A stretch of DNA of 64,000 bases from Taxillus chinensis (GCA_023512835.1 CM042087.1:8286550-8350549), one strand, 5' to 3'. Shown: positions 12,002 through 25,159, counted from the stretch's first letter. Notes: generated by a model not told the origin, from the letters alone. Made by a program: numbers and translations.

Positions 12002-12017
12002 TCCTCTCCCCCTTAAG
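12002..12017 (-). other. Polypurine tract of the minus-strand gypsy derivative
   Basis: In minus sense, CTTAAGGGGGAGAGGA directly precedes the LTR start TGTAAGG. The same tract precedes the plus-strand LTR at 25174. Primes plus-strand DNA synthesis. Confidence 0.8.
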
Positions 12018-15000
12018 ACTTTTCGTCCTCGAAAAGAAATGATATACGAGGAAAACAACCACAAGCTACCCATTTGCCACCCGGCAAGCCACCACACCCA
12101 AATGGGTTATATACCGCACACAGCACATAACGGCACATAACAAAGTACCACCATAATTCATAACCACATGCATCACAATAATGCATATAACACATATCCG
12201 CATGTCACAAATACACGTCACAAAACACATCACAATGACGAACACATGTCTAAAAGACAAAACAAATACACCAAATCATACACACTAATACAAGAAAACA
12301 CATCACTATCCCTTGGCCAACAGCCACCTCCCATTCTTAAGGTTGTTCGTCCTCGAACAACGCTGGGTGTTGCTCACGCATCATGGGCTCACATTCCATG
12401 TCTCCTCTGCAGGACGTGTCGGCTTCTAAAAGACAACACACCTTCCAAAACGCACATGCTGATGCACATCGCCCACAACCATTCACCTACCCTCGACTGA
12501 AGATATCACACCATAACACACATGAAGGCACGTACCCACAGACCCAATACAACACAGCATGATAGGGAAACACATATTCTAATCTCACAAACAACCCTTG
12601 TTCTCCTCACCTGACACATGTCACAAGTATTCACATGTCACGACAGTATCAGACATATACGCCCATCACCAACACGTTTAACAAATCACATGGGTCACAG
12701 GGCAACTCACATCATAAACACCACCACAAGGAACAACTCACAAACAAAGCACTACTACACGTTTAACGTTCCACTGCCCAGTCACCAACATCATACAAAC
12801 TCATCCGTAGGGAGTGTCCTCACAACCTTCCCACCTTTGGACTTTTCGTCCCCAAAAAGAGAAATCAAGTAGTAACATCATGAGAAGATCAAAGCAACAC
12901 ATAACACCCATGAGCACAACAAGAACTAGGGCTTGGCCAATTAGCGTGCTGACAACAACTCATGTGAGCAAATCTGACAACAGTGAGGTCGAGAAACCTC
13001 CCACAGAGTCGCTAAGACCCCAACAACCGAACAAGGCCAACACCATAAGCCTATGCATGAAGTATCCATTCGCTAGAATTCATATGATTGAACGAGAAGT
13101 CACTACATCGACATAGCAGGGTACTCGGTGTTAGACACCTACTCGTGTCACAATAGGACCAACACTCCACAATGTGAAATACCTAACAATGACACCACTG
13201 AGATTTGATGTCAACGGACACCAACAATTTACAACGTAGCCACACTCCATATGTGGACCTTACCCTGGCAGCAAACACAAAGAGGTCACAAGGAAACACA
13301 AACAAACAAGAAAAAAGCATTATGCAAACCACAATCACAATTCCCACACGGGGATATCACCACGAGCCGACTGCATCACAACTTGAAAACCACCTCACTC
13401 AAGCAAGGAACATTGAAACCCAACCAACGCCATTGGTGACACGAACGAAGTACAAGCCCGGACACAACAACACGAGAATGGAGTGTGCTCTCAACCACTC
13501 GGTCACAAATAACCTAGCGCCCAACGAAGTCCAAGGATGCACTAAAAATAGTAAATGCAGCACCACACACATAACCATGGTAAGACCAGAACCCACTATC
13601 GGGCTATCACTAGTCACCGACTTTGAGAATCGACCTCCTTGATTACGGTCAAATAGGGATCCACCAAGGTCCCACACAGCCTTCACAACTGAGGCTTACC
13701 GTACAGCCCAAGAGATAATGCCTTACCACGTCAGCAGACGCGCCACGCGATAGGAATCCCTTGACGCCGAGTAGCTATGAATAACATAGTTCTCCCCACA
13801 CTAAAAACTCTCCTATCTGCAACTTGACCACAATGGAATCCTCTGTGTCACCACTCACAGGTCACAAGAAAATCCCTTGCCTCCAAGACACACCCCACCT
13901 CGTGGCCCACCAACTCCGCTATATCAACTATTACGTTTTATCTCAACACACTAGCAAAGCACTCAAATGGACCAAGAAATACGCAGGCTCTAGCCGCAGC
14001 TTAATAGGGTCATTGCAATTCCTTCGGGTAGGCACAGGAAACAAGACATGCAAACTCCTAATTCGGGACATTCACGCGGCTCCCCAAACACACCAACACT
14101 TTGATGGCGTGGACCACCACACTTACCGCATAGAAACGCACACGAAAGACTTTCAAGAAGAATATATGTAGCATGAAGACCCCATAATAGCCGCAGGACA
14201 CAAATCTCCCCCCAAAGGAGTAAGCACTAATACCCCCTTACAAGCAAAACTCACATCCGACTCCATTCTGTGAATCACAACTCATCAATACTTTCACACT
14301 TTAACTTAGCATGCCATCACACGTGACAAGGAATAACATCAACATTACACATAACACCCCTCTTCATCCCACACCACACATAATATGCGCATGCATCACC
14401 TCCTACTCCTCTGCATATGAATGCCACGAGACCCACACATAAGAACTTTGCTACTCCTTTAGCACATATGTAACACACACAACAAAACAAAGCAACCACA
14501 ACACACGAAATAAACTACTTTGTAGAACACATGTAAGAGAGGACATACTAGCCCCCCACCTCCTCGCCTCTTTTAAGCCTATTACTCACAGGACATGGAT
14601 TAGCGGAATGGTCCTACCACCAGGAGTACATCCTCAACCCCTCGGAAGATGTCTTCAAATTATGAGGAAAAACCCAAACAAGGCCTGCCCAAATCTCACT
14701 TGCTTACCTCTTTTTACCAAATTGATGCACCGGGCATAACCCTCAAAACCCACTCATAGCCGCTAGTTCAATTCTAGAACACCGCACATTTCATACATGC
14801 ACAACCGTGGTTTCACAACATATCTGTTTTACCTTACTCGGTGTTTTCGACACACCATAAGCACGACACATGGCTACCGCTGACCATCCGAGAACCCATA
14901 ACACATATATATTCACTAACAAAAACTAGCAACGACCACCCTAGTCAACAAGTCAATACCTCATGGACCCAAGGAGCATCTATACTAGTCGTGTTTTCCT

Positions 15001-15546
15001 CCTTCAACCACAACACTTGGAAAGGTAACCATAGGAATATCCCTTTCATGTAGTATTCCAACACATATCTCTATCCGCATAAAAACACATTTCTATTACT
15101 CAAGGTTGCCAAGGAGGGGTCACACAACAACCCACAAGCCATCACCTCACACCTCAAGCTCTACTAGCTAGCCAATCTAAATTTCCTCCCACTAGCAAAA
15201 AGGTTGCCTACAAGATTTGGTTCCTTTTGATTATCCACATGTGCCAAAATTGAATATCGCTCACTTATAAAATCAACACCCATATTTTTATTAGTTACTC
15301 ATTATTCTTCCAGGTATTATAAATATATATCTCCTAATAGGTCACCACCCACATCCATTCGAAATGCTAACTCAAACGGGACACGATAGGGTCCACCCAG
15401 CCTCACATAAACCAGTACGAGACTCAACCGACAACCCACCAAAGGGGCACGATACCACCAGTGAATTTCTGTCTTGCTCTTCCACTGGCCTCACTAGGTA
15501 GTCCTCCTGCCTCCAAATCGGGACGGCGTTGAGCTTTACCCCTAGC
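12018..15546 (-). other. Rearranged non-coding interior of the gypsy derivative
   Basis: Apart from a pol C-terminus remnant (12337-12410) I recognise nothing. The CTTTTCGTCC...AAAAGA motif next to the polypurine tract (about 12020) recurs at 12843, suggesting an internal duplication. The plus-strand open frames (for example 13205-13642) are Thr/His/Asn-rich, lack a domain and run against the element's sense, so I do not call them. Confidence 0.5.
12337..12410 (-). pseudogene. Remnant of gypsy pol C-terminus
   Basis: In minus sense the last codons before the stop (12337-12339) resemble the end of the plus-strand pol at 24800-24846: a Glu-rich stretch, then QHP-like residues, then a FEDEQ-like acidic end. 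It is shifted and mutated. It shows this derivative came from the same family by loss of most of pol. Confidence 0.6.
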
Positions 15547-15855
15547 TCACTGAGCCAGTCCCCTAGCATCACTCCCGGTCCTACTAAAAAGCAGTATACG
15601 AAGACGTCCTACTTTTCCACGAGGTAACACCGGTCGCTTCTTGGCACACTCTCTGTTCCAGTGCCCCGGTTGTCCACAACAAGCGCAATCTTTTGAGAAA
15701 CAGGACTCAAACGGGAGTGTTGAGGGCCGACGCCTCTGGCGTACCTCGCTCCTGATCGGTTGTCGAATTGCATCCCTCACCTCTGGAATAATCGAGCTCA
15801 AGACGCCAACCTCTGCCGTGATTAGTCTATCACCTTCAACCTGCAGCTCTCTCAC
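15547..15855 (-). pseudogene. Gag fragment with CCHC zinc knuckle
   Basis: A 102-codon minus-strand frame contains a canonical C-x2-C-x4-H-x4-C knuckle (CACCGQPGHWNREC), a basic stretch before it (RSEVRQRRRPS) and basic residues after it. This is the nucleic-acid-binding end of a retrotransposon Gag. It sits toward the primer-binding-site side, as expected for gag. The capsid part upstream is not recognisable. Confidence 0.7.
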
Positions 15856-15959
15856 TTGCCCAATCTGGGTCGCGGCCTCCTCTGGTTACCTCAATAGTCG
15901 CACGGCTTATAGTTTCCAGAAACATTGGTTAAGCGAAAAGGTAGCGCTCCCAGATTAAC

Positions 15960-16589
15960 ACTAAACGATCTCAACAATCGCGAGACCACTACCGACTAAG
16001 CAACTTAAGCTATAACACGCATTATTACCACACAAGTCCATAGGTTCACATTTCACAGACTATACAAAGTTACACTCCATCGCATTGCTCATAACCTCGT
16101 TTATTGCACACCATACCGGACAAATCACATGCTCAATCATTCACGAAACACCAACATTATTACATATTTAATTTAATGTATTTATTTATTTACTTATTTA
16201 TTTATTATTTTTATTTTATTTTATTTTGTTAACAGTTCACAAGCCACAAGTTTCCAAGCACACGGTTTCAATTCCACAATTTCTTTTCCTTGCTTTCATG
16301 TTCAAATTACCACAAAAGATCGAGTTGCACGATTAACACTTTATCATGTTATTCATGCATTCCGACCACATATACAACTTAATCACAGTTCCCACACGAT
16401 CACACATGAGCAACATATGCAACTAGTGCCCTAATGCCAATGCATGCAAATCCTACCACAAGACTGGACTACCCCAAGTACACCTTAGAGGCTCCAAGAG
16501 GACCATGTTGATCAGGCACGTCCCTCCAGGCTCCTCCAAAGGACTCAAGATAACCAAGTCCGCCCACTACCCTAGGCCAACTAGACCAT
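15960..16589. other. Leader region between gag remnant and primer-binding site
   Basis: Nothing coding is seen. 16160-16240 is a TTTA/TTTTA-rich stretch. The segment is the element's 5' leader in minus sense. Confidence 0.5.
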
Positions 16590-16601
16590 GCTCTGATACC
16601 A
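16590..16601 (-). other. tRNA-iMet primer-binding site
   Basis: The complement reads TGGTATCAGAGC, matching the 3' end of initiator methionine tRNA, three bases inside the LTR that starts at 16605. It fixes the element orientation as minus. Confidence 0.9.
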
Positions 16602-16604
16602 TAC

Positions 16605-17804
16605 TGTCACGCCCCGGTTTTCCAACCCGAGGAGACCGGAGCGTGACCCTCCCTTTACCCGAGTTTGGATAAAGGGGTAGGATACAACATACACTTCACA
16701 TTTTATTTTCAGAGACCAAAATCACATAATTATTAAATTCAAACCACATGTCTTTATTATGTTTCAAACTTCATTACAAAAATCTCCCCGCTGGGGTTAC
16801 AAGGCCTCAACGAAATTACATAACACAAATTACATAACATAAAACAAAGCCACAAAACGGAACTCCTCCACCTAGGTGTTCCCACCTAACGCCTGTAGGT
16901 TCCTGCAAGAAAACACACCATAGTAGGAGGGGTGAGCAACCACAGCTCAGTAGGGATCATGTCTCCCCAACCCATCCCATGCTCCTAGGATATACATGAC
17001 ATGTGTACGAGTGCGGTGTCGTGATACATTCCAACAGATATAATAACAAACCACCAGCAAATACAATCATTTCTACATTCACACAGGCTAACACTTTAAC
17101 CACAAGTGATTTAACCGCCTCTTCAGGCCAATGATTCAAGTGATTTAACCGCCTCTTCAGGCCAATGATTCAAGTGATTTAACCGCCTCTTCAGGCCAAT
17201 GATTTAACCGCCTCTCAGGCAAATAGTTTAACCGCCTCTCAGGCATAGTTTCCACGGCCTCACAAGCTAACACAAAACAGTCCCGGGCTTCCACAACCCA
17301 CCGGGTGTACAAGCAAACACGCAAAGACATAAGGCCATACAGGCATAACATCAAACACTTAATATGCTTAGTCACACGGGAATAACGTCGAACACTTAGC
17401 ATGCATATATTCACAGGCTCACAAACCCAGCCACACAGATATTATTTCAAACACATAATATGCATAGCCTCACAGGCATTATTTCAAACACGTTCTCAGT
17501 TTACACACACAGGCATTTTATCGAACACTTAACATGCACTAACCACCCAACCTCAGAAATCACACCAAAACGCCACTGAAGGCCAACATTCATATAGGAG
17601 GTCACACCTATATGAATTTACATATAAATAATATAACAATAACAATAGAAACTCGAGAAGCCCTCTACACAGGGCCTAACCCCGGAACAGACCAGGTGAG
17701 ACAAAACCCCTACCTTGAAAACGTCCTCCGGCTCTTGCTTCCACGCTAGATGTTGTCTTCCCCACGCACGACGCTCCGGTAGCAAGCCGAGCCTCTCCTT
17801 CCTT

Positions 17805-17884
<80 letters not shown>

Positions 17885-18442
17885 CGGCGAAAAAGAACCC
17901 TAACCCTAGAACAAGGAGTCTCCTCATCCTTATATAGACCTCCCATTATCAAAACGACGTAGTTTTGATTAAGTGAAACCCAGGATCAAAACGACGTAGT
18001 TTTGATTACACAAGCTACAACCTTTCCGCATCCATACACACCAAAATACTCACTATTCCAACCTGGTCCTTTGGGAAAAGATGATTAGAATAACAAAACT
18101 AAGGTAACCATGCAAAAATATGCCGACGCCAATTTGCACGTGAATTCCCCAATTCACGTGCAACTCCAAATGCACTCCAAATGCGCTCAAACTTCACCCC
18201 TAGCCTCCTTGCATCATGTAGAAGACAACCACACTTGCACGTGAAATGGATCCATTTCACGTGTACCTCACATACACGTTCGTTTGGCCTGAAACTTCTG
18301 TGGTAGATAGAGGACATCATTCTAAGCATCTTTCCTTTTGCACGTGAATTCATTGGAGTCCATTCACTAGGTCAAAATCTAGAAAATAGAAAAACTCTAC
18401 TCAGAAGGCAAAAGTGACTAACTCAAGGTACGGGTCCTTACA
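16605..18442 (-). repeat. 5' LTR (element orientation) of the minus-strand gypsy derivative
   Basis: 1838 bp, same ends as 10175-12001. Visible differences are few: one extra copy of a ~31-bp CTTCAGGCC unit near 17160, a shorter (CT)n, and scattered substitutions. This points to a fairly recent insertion. Carries the same TATA box (around 17931), ACGT palindromes (about 17949-18007) and G-box inverted repeats (18134-18163 and about 18237-18264, the latter with one arm changed to CACGTGT). Confidence 0.92.
17808..17882. repeat. (CT)n microsatellite in LTR
   Basis: About 37 CT units; allelic partner of the run at 11356-11437 in the other LTR. Confidence 0.97.
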
Positions 18443-18447
18443 CGGGG

Positions 18448-21400
18448 CATTGACCGTCTTTTGGCAAGTTTTGACTTTTACAACGAAGATTGTTTTGGCC
18501 ATAACTTCTTCATTTTAAGTTCGATTTGAGCTCGGTCAAGTGCGTTAGTCTCCAATTTTCATCCTCTATCACCTGGTGTTGGTCTTGGGGCGCTTCAAAG
18601 ACTTGTAGAAGAAGTCATTAATTTTTGGACTCCCCCGTCCATGTCAATTGTATTCATCTCGTGCAAATTGGGGTAAACCACTCCTTGGAAGTACGGGATC
18701 ATTGTGGACCTGTTCAACGAGGTATATGGCATAGGTAGAAAGGTATATCAAATAGGGTTAGTATGTCCAATCCGGACAAAATGGGGTCCAACAGCTGCCC
18801 CTCTTTGTGCACTGTTTGTATACAAACAACGTACAAAGATAAATGGGAGTCATTTTAGACGGGTTGGAGCACTTACCTGACTTACCTAGAGGAAGAAGTG
18901 TGACGGTTGGGTCTGTCCCCAAGAGGGAAAAGGGGCTTCACAGGCCGGTGGGCTTGGATAATACTTTGATGAGGCATCTAAGGCCGCTTGATACTGGAGA
19001 TTGAAAGCCTACAACAATGACAGGCTTGAACTGAAAAATGGAAAAGGCCCACAACAATGATGGGCGTGAACTAAAAGTTGAAAGGCCCACAGCAACGATA
19101 GGCTCGAATTGAGAAATAGAAAAGGCCCACACCAAGATGGGTGTGAACTAAAAATTGAAAGGCCCACAACAATGATAGGCTTGAACTGAAAATGGAGAGC
19201 CCACAGCAACGATAGGCTTGAATTGAAAACGGATAGCCCACAGTAATGATAGGCTTGAATTGAAAATGGATAGCCCACAGCAACGATAGACTTGAATTGA
19301 AAATGGATAACCCACAGCAACGATAGGCTTGAATTGAAAACAGATAGCCCACAGCAACGATAGGCTTGAATTGAAAATGGATAGCCCACAGCAACGATAG
19401 GCTTGAATTAAAAATGGATAGCCCACAGCAACGATAGGCTTGAATTGAAAATGGAAAGCCCACAGCAACGATAGGCTTGAACTGAAAATGGATAGCCCAC
19501 AGCAACGATAGGCTTGAATTGAAAATGGATAGCCCACAACAACGATAGGCTTGAATTGAAAATGGATAGCCCACAACAACGATAGGCTTGAATTGAAAAT
19601 GGATAGCCCACAGTAACGATAGGCTTGAATTGAAAATGGATAGCCCACAGCAATGATAGGCTTAAATTGAAAATGGATAGCCCACAGCAACGATAGGCTT
19701 GAATTGAAAATGGATAGCCCACCGCAACGATAGGCTAAAATTGAAAATGGATAGCCTACAACAATGACAGGCTTGAACTGAAAAATGGAAAAGGCCCACA
19801 ACAATGATGGGCGTGAACTAAAAGTTGAAAGGCCCACAACAACGATAGGCTCGAATTGAAAATGGAAAAGCCCACAAGAACGATAGGCTTAAATTGAAAA
19901 ATGGAAAGCCCACAAAGAACGATGGGCTTAAACCGAAAAACGGAAAGCTCACAAAGAACGATAGGCTTGAACTAAAAGTTGAAAGGCCCACAAGAACGAT
20001 GGGCTCGAATTAAAAAATGGAAAAGGCCCACAACAAGATGGGTGGGAACTAAAAATTGAAAGGCCCACAACAATGATAGGCTTGAACTGAAAATGGATAG
20101 CCCACAAGCGATAGGCTTGAATTGAAAATGGATAGCCCACAACAACGATAGGCTTGAATTGAAAATGGATAGCCCACAAGAACGATAGGCTTGAATTGAA
20201 AATGGATAGCCCGCGATAACGATAGGCTTGAATTGAAAATGGATAGCCCACAAGAATGATAGGCTTAAATTGAAAATGGATAGCCCACAAGAACGATAGG
20301 CTTGAATTGAAAATGGATAGCCCACCGCAACGATAGGCTTAAATTGAAAATGGATAGCCCACAAAGAACGATAAGCCTTGAACTGAAAAATGGAAAAGGC
20401 CCACAACAATGATGGGCGTGAACTAAAAATTGAAAGGCCCACAAGAACGATAGGCTCGAATTGAAAATGGAAAAGCCCACAAGAACGATAGGCTTAAATT
20501 GAAAAATGGAAAGCCCACAAGAATGATGGGCTTAAACTGGAAAAACGGAAAGCTCACAAAGAACGATAGGCTTGAACTAAAAGTTGAAAGGCCCACAACG
20601 AACGATGGGCTCGAATTAAAAAATGGAAAAGGCCCACAACAAGATGGGTGGGAACTAAAAATTGAAAGGCCCACAACAATGATAGGCTTGAATCGAAAAT
20701 GGATAACCCACAAGAACGATAGGCTTGAATTGAAAATGGATAGCCCACAAAGATGATAGGCTTGAATTGAAATGGATAGCCCACAAGAACGATAGGCTTG
20801 AATTAAAATGGATAGCCCACAAGAACGATAGGCTTGAATTGAAAATGGATAGCCCACAGCAACGATAGGCTTGAATTGAAAATGGATAGCCCACAGCAAC
20901 GATAGGTTTGAATTGAAAATGGAAAGCCCACAGCAACGATAGGCTTGAACTGAAAGTGGATAGCCCATAGCAACGATAGGCTTGAATTGAAAATGGATAG
21001 CCCACAGCAACGATAGGCTTGAATTGAAAATGGATAGCCCACAGCAACGATAGGCTTGAATTGGGAAGACTTGTTGGAGACATCAAATGGTATTTGGGGA
21101 AATACTTTAAGGAATTGGTGAGTTTGGGAAGTAACCCAATTTGGGCTCCCTCTACGAGTTCACTCAAGGTGATCGCTCTACGTGGTGACCCAAAAGGGGA
21201 AAAAGTTTGTCAAGTGCCAAAGGGATGCGTTTAGACTTTGGGGAAATTACAAGGAAAGAGTTGTACAGTTGAACGAAGAAAGCTAGGATAACTTGAAGAG
21301 AAGTTTGCTGAGTATGAGCTCCTAGGATCTCCAGAGGCGGCAACATTCCTGCAATTACAGAGTATGTTGAATGTATGCCAATGATGCATGGAATGCAATG

Positions 21401-21654
21401 TGCTGTATGCGGGGATGTATAAACCTCAACTTGTGGTGAAATATGATGCAATGCGATGTATGCATCGAATGCCATGTGATGTATCACTGAGGGTTTGTCA
21501 GGATGAAAATGTCGTTGGAGAGGTTGGCTAACATTTAACTTATTGGGGCACAATGTTCTCTTTGGATGGAGAGTCCGTCCTGTCTTTCCTGGGGAACTCC
21601 CTGTTGTGCATGAAGGGTCTGTTAAATTTAGCTTCGCCATATTGAGGAGCCTGT
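18448..21654. mobile_element. Tat/Ogre-like gypsy fragment, right piece with tandem array
   Basis: It continues the sequence interrupted at 10174. 18448-18990 is non-coding and includes a GCTGCCCCTCTTTG block that I associate with Ogre/Tat-type elements. A 37-bp tandem array follows (18990-21066). 21066-21654 is non-coding, with ATGCAATG-rich words near 21390-21480. Beyond about 21655 a different gypsy pol begins, so the right end was lost or overwritten. Confidence 0.5.
18990..21066. repeat. 37-bp tandem repeat array, about 55 units
   Basis: The unit is GATAGCCCACAGCAACGATA followed by GGCTTGAATTGAAAATG (37 bp). Neighbouring starts at 19201, 19238 and 19275 confirm the period. Variants (CAACAATGATGGGCGTG, AAAGAACGATAGG) alternate in blocks near 19050-19170, 19770-20050 and 20360-20660, suggesting a higher-order duplication. 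Hypervariable tandem arrays in non-coding parts of Tat/Ogre elements are known seeds of plant satellite DNA; that origin is inferred here. Minus-strand open frames of up to 229 codons result from the unit lacking stops. Confidence 0.95.
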
Positions 21655-24600
21655 GTGTTAACCCTAGGAGAGGTGGAGCTGAGTTTTGACTTGCATGTAA
21701 TGCCTTTGAGGACGTTTGACCTGATCTTGGGTATGGATTGGCTTATGGCTTTCCAAGCCAAGATAGACTGTTACCGGCGGCGTGTATCCTTCGTGACACC
21801 TGCAAGGACCTCTTGCACCCTGCAGGGGGAGTGGGACTGTGAGGCGAGTCGGGCCGGGCCGGTGTTGGACCAGTGGGGTGCCATTACCCACAGGTTGGCA
21901 GCCCTGACCTTTGCTGAGGTGGGTAAGGTGGAAAAGAGGGTGTGGCCCGCTGTTGTGGATCACTTTCAGGATGTTTTTCCTGAGGAGTTGAGGAGTTTGC
22001 CACCTAAGAGGAGTGTGGAGTTCACCATTGAGTTGGTGCCGGGGACGGGTCCAATTTCTCAAGTAGCATATCGTATGGGGACAGCCGAGCTGAGGGAGCT
22101 GCAGAGGCAAATCGAGGAGTTGGTGGGCCAAGGGTATATCAGACCGAGTACCTCACCTTGGGGTGCTCCGGTGCTCTTTGCTAAGAAGGCTGATGGCACA
22201 CTTCGTCTCTGCATCGACTACGGAAGCCGAATTCGGTGGATTGTGAAGAATAAGTACCCGTTGCCTCGGATAGATGACCTGTTTGACCAATTGAGTGGGG
22301 CCCCGTGGTTTTCCAAAATAGATTTACGGTCAGGGTATCACCAGCTCAGGGTTAGGGAGGAGGACATCCTTAAGACGGCTTTTCGGTGCAGGTATGGGCA
22401 TTATGAGTGGGTCGTGATGCCTTTCGGGCTCACTAATACGCCAGCGGTGTTCATGCATTTGATGAACCAAGTCTTTGCCCCATACTTAGACTCGTTCGTG
22501 GTGGTGTTTATCGACGATATCTTGGTGTATTCCAAGACCGAGAAGGAGCATGTGGAGCACTTGGCAACAGGTGTTGCAAACCTGGAGGGACTAGCAGCTG
22601 TTTGCTAAGTTTAGCAAGTGTGAGTTTTGGCTGCAGGAGGTTCACTTTCTTGGCCATGTGGTGTCAGCTAAGGGAGTTAGGGTGGACCCAGCCAAGATTG
22701 AGGTCATGGCATCGTGGGCGAGGCCAACCAACGTTTTTGAGATCCGTAGTTTTCTTGGCTTGGCGGGGTATTATCGCCGTTTTGTAGAGGGGTTCTCCCG
22801 TTTGGCAGCTCCTATGACAGCATTGACTCGGAAGGGAGTAAAGTTTGAGTGGACGGACAAGTGCCAGCAGGCGTTTGAGACTCTCAAGACCCGTTTGACC
22901 ACTGCACCGGTGTTGAGGTTGCCTCGGGAGGACATCCCATATGAGGTATATTGCAATGCGTCCAGGGTTGGATTGGGGTGTGTGCTTATGCAGGAGCATA
23001 GTGTTGTCGCTTATGGGTCAAGGCAGCTGAAGCCTCATGAGCAGAATTATCCTACTCATGACCTTGAGTTAGCGGCTGTCATCTTCGCCCTGAAGAGTTG
23101 GCAGCATTACCTCTTGGGCGAGAAGTTTGTGGTATTCTCGGATCACAAGAGCCTTCGATACATCTTTACTCGAAGGACTTGAATTTGAGGCAAAGGAGAT
23201 GGGTGGAGTATTTGCGGACCTTTGACTTTACTCTTGCCTATACCCCGGGCAAGGGTAATGTTGTGGCCGACGCGTTGAGCGAAAAGGGAAAGCCGAGGTG
23301 GCCGTGAGAGAGTGGAAGTTGATGGAGCAATTGGCGATGTTGCGGTACGGCACTTGTTGTTCGTGATAGTGGGACGATCCCGAGTCCTTTGGTGATTGTG
23401 CCTGAGTTGTACCGGCGCGTCCGGGAGGAACAGTTGGGTGACATTGAGTGTGAGGTTCTCCGTGCCCGTATTGAGGCCGGGGAGCTATTTGAGGACCGGA
23501 CGGAGGGTCCCGAGCATGAGTTGTCATTTCAGGGGCGGTTGGTAGTGGCTCCTTCCCTCAGGGATGAGGTGATGAGGGAGTTTCACCAATCTAGAGTTCT
23601 TGTGCATCCAGGGGGTACGAAGATGTACCATGCGCTTCGGGCACATTTTTGGTGGCCTGGGATGAAACGCGATGTAGCTGCCTTTGTTTCGCGGTGCCTC
23701 ACATGTCGCCAGGTGAAGGGCGAGCATCGGCGCCCGGCGGGCATGTTACGACCATTGCCCATAGCGGAGTGGAAGTGGGACCACATAGCGATGGATTTTG
23801 TGACTGGTCTTCCACCCACCATGGGGAGGAAAGATATGATTTGGGTGATTGTCGATCGACTCACAAAGTCGGCCCCTTTCCTGGCTGTTCGCGAGCGGGA
23901 CTCTATTGGGACCTTGAGTCAGCTGTACATGAACGAGATTGTGAGACTGCATGGAGTACCATCATCGGTTGTCTATGACCGGGATTCGCGGTTCACTTCC
24001 CGTTTCTGGGCAGGGTTGCAGGAGGCTATGGGGACCAAACTTCACTTGAGTACAGCCTTTCACCCTGAGACTGACGGCCAGACAGAGAGGACGAATTAGA
24101 CGTTGGAGGACATGTTACGGGCCTGTGTGTTAGATTTTGGGGGTGCGTGGGCAACTCACCTTCCTTTGGTGGAGTTTGCCTATAATAACAGTTATCAGGC
24201 ATCCATTGGGATGGCTCCTTTTGAGGTGTTGTATGGGCGGCCGTGTCGATCACCACCTTTGTGTTGGACCGAGGTGGGGGAGACAGCTCTCTTGGGACCG
24301 CAGTTGGTTCAAGAGGCTACCGAGAAGGTTAAGTTGATTCGTCAGCGTTTGTTATCAGCTCAGAGTTGGCAGAAATCTTATGCGGATCAGCGGCGGCGAC
24401 CTTTGGAGTTTTCTATTGGTGATCATGTGTTTCTTCGTGTTTCCCCATGTCGTGGACATCGACGGTTTGGGCGAGGTTCCAAGCTATCTCCGCGGTTTAT
24501 TGGTCCTTTTGAGATTTTGGATCGTGTGGGGCCTGTAGCCTACCGGTTAGCATTACCACCGCGGCTGAGTCGAGTGCACAACGTGTTTCACGTGTCCCAG

Positions 24601-24846
24601 TTGAGGAAGTATCACCCTGACCCCACTCATGTGATCGATTGGGGGACATTGGACATTGAGGATGACATGTCCGTTGTTGAGGCCCCTATCCGTATCCTAG
24701 ATCGGCGAGAGAAGCTTTTGCGTGGTCGTGCTATTCCTTTGGTTCGCGTGCTGTGGCAGCACCGTGGCATTAAGGAGGAGACATGGGAACGTGAGTCCGT
24801 GATGCGTGAGCAGCACCCAGACTTGTTCGAGGACGAACAATCTTAA
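21655..24846 (+). pseudogene. Gypsy pol: protease end, reverse transcriptase, RNase H, integrase, C-terminal chromodomain-like part
   Basis: Segments in order: 21655-22608 has the retropepsin C-terminal part (DLILGMDWL) and reverse transcriptase ([39 protein letters not shown], and the catalytic [12 protein letters not shown]). 22658-23182 has the thumb/connection ([19 protein letters not shown]) and RNase H ([15 protein letters not shown], with Asn where the family has catalytic Asp). 23389-24099 has the integrase zinc region and core (WDHIAMDFVTGLP, YDRDSRFTSRFW). 24103-24846 continues in the same frame past a TAG at 24097 to the integrase C-terminus and the acidic end. Frameshifts lie near 22575 and 23180. 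Not functional. Confidence 0.9.
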
Positions 24847-25159
24847 GCGTGGGAGGTGGTGTTGGCCAGGGATAGTGATGTGTTTTCTTGTATTAGTTGT
24901 GTACGATTTGGTGTATTTGTATTGTCTTTTAAAGACATGTGTTCTTATTTGTGATGTGTTTTGAGATGTGTATTCGTGACATGCAGACATGTGTTATATG
25001 CATTATTGTGGTTATGGATTATGGTGGTACTTTGTTATGTGCTGTTATGTGCTGTGTGCGGTATATGACCCATTTGGGTATGGTGGCTTGCCGGGTGGCA
25101 AATGGGTAGCTTGTGTTTGTTCTCCTCGTATGTCATTTCTTTTCGAGGACGAAAAGTCT

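Larger units (their letters stand above)
10175..18442 (-). mobile_element. Complete but non-coding gypsy derivative, minus strand, 8.3 kb
   Basis: Both LTRs (10175-12001 and 16605-18442) are present and nearly identical by eye, flanked by the 5-bp target duplication CGGGG (10170-10174 and 18443-18447). Orientation is minus: the tRNA-iMet primer-binding site (complement of GCTCTGATACCA, 16590-16601) adjoins the right LTR and the polypurine tract (12002-12017) adjoins the left one. The 4.6-kb interior holds only a gag zinc-knuckle remnant and the last codons of pol, so any mobility would have needed enzymes from a related element such as the family represented at 21655-26939. Confidence 0.9.

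Noticed and set aside
13205..13686. Plus and minus ORFs inside the gypsy derivative interior
   Set aside because: No retrotransposon or host domain; low-complexity Thr/His/Asn composition.
16590..16601. tRNA gene fragment
   Set aside because: Only the 12-base complement of tRNA-iMet at an LTR edge, a primer-binding site.
18990..21066. CRISPR-like array
   Set aside because: Units are contiguous without unique spacers, in a plant nuclear context.
18938..21167. Many minus-strand ORFs of 65-229 codons with repeated FSIQAYRCCGLSIF-like sequence
   Set aside because: They are the three frames of one 37-bp tandem repeat without stops; no domain, no independent start context.
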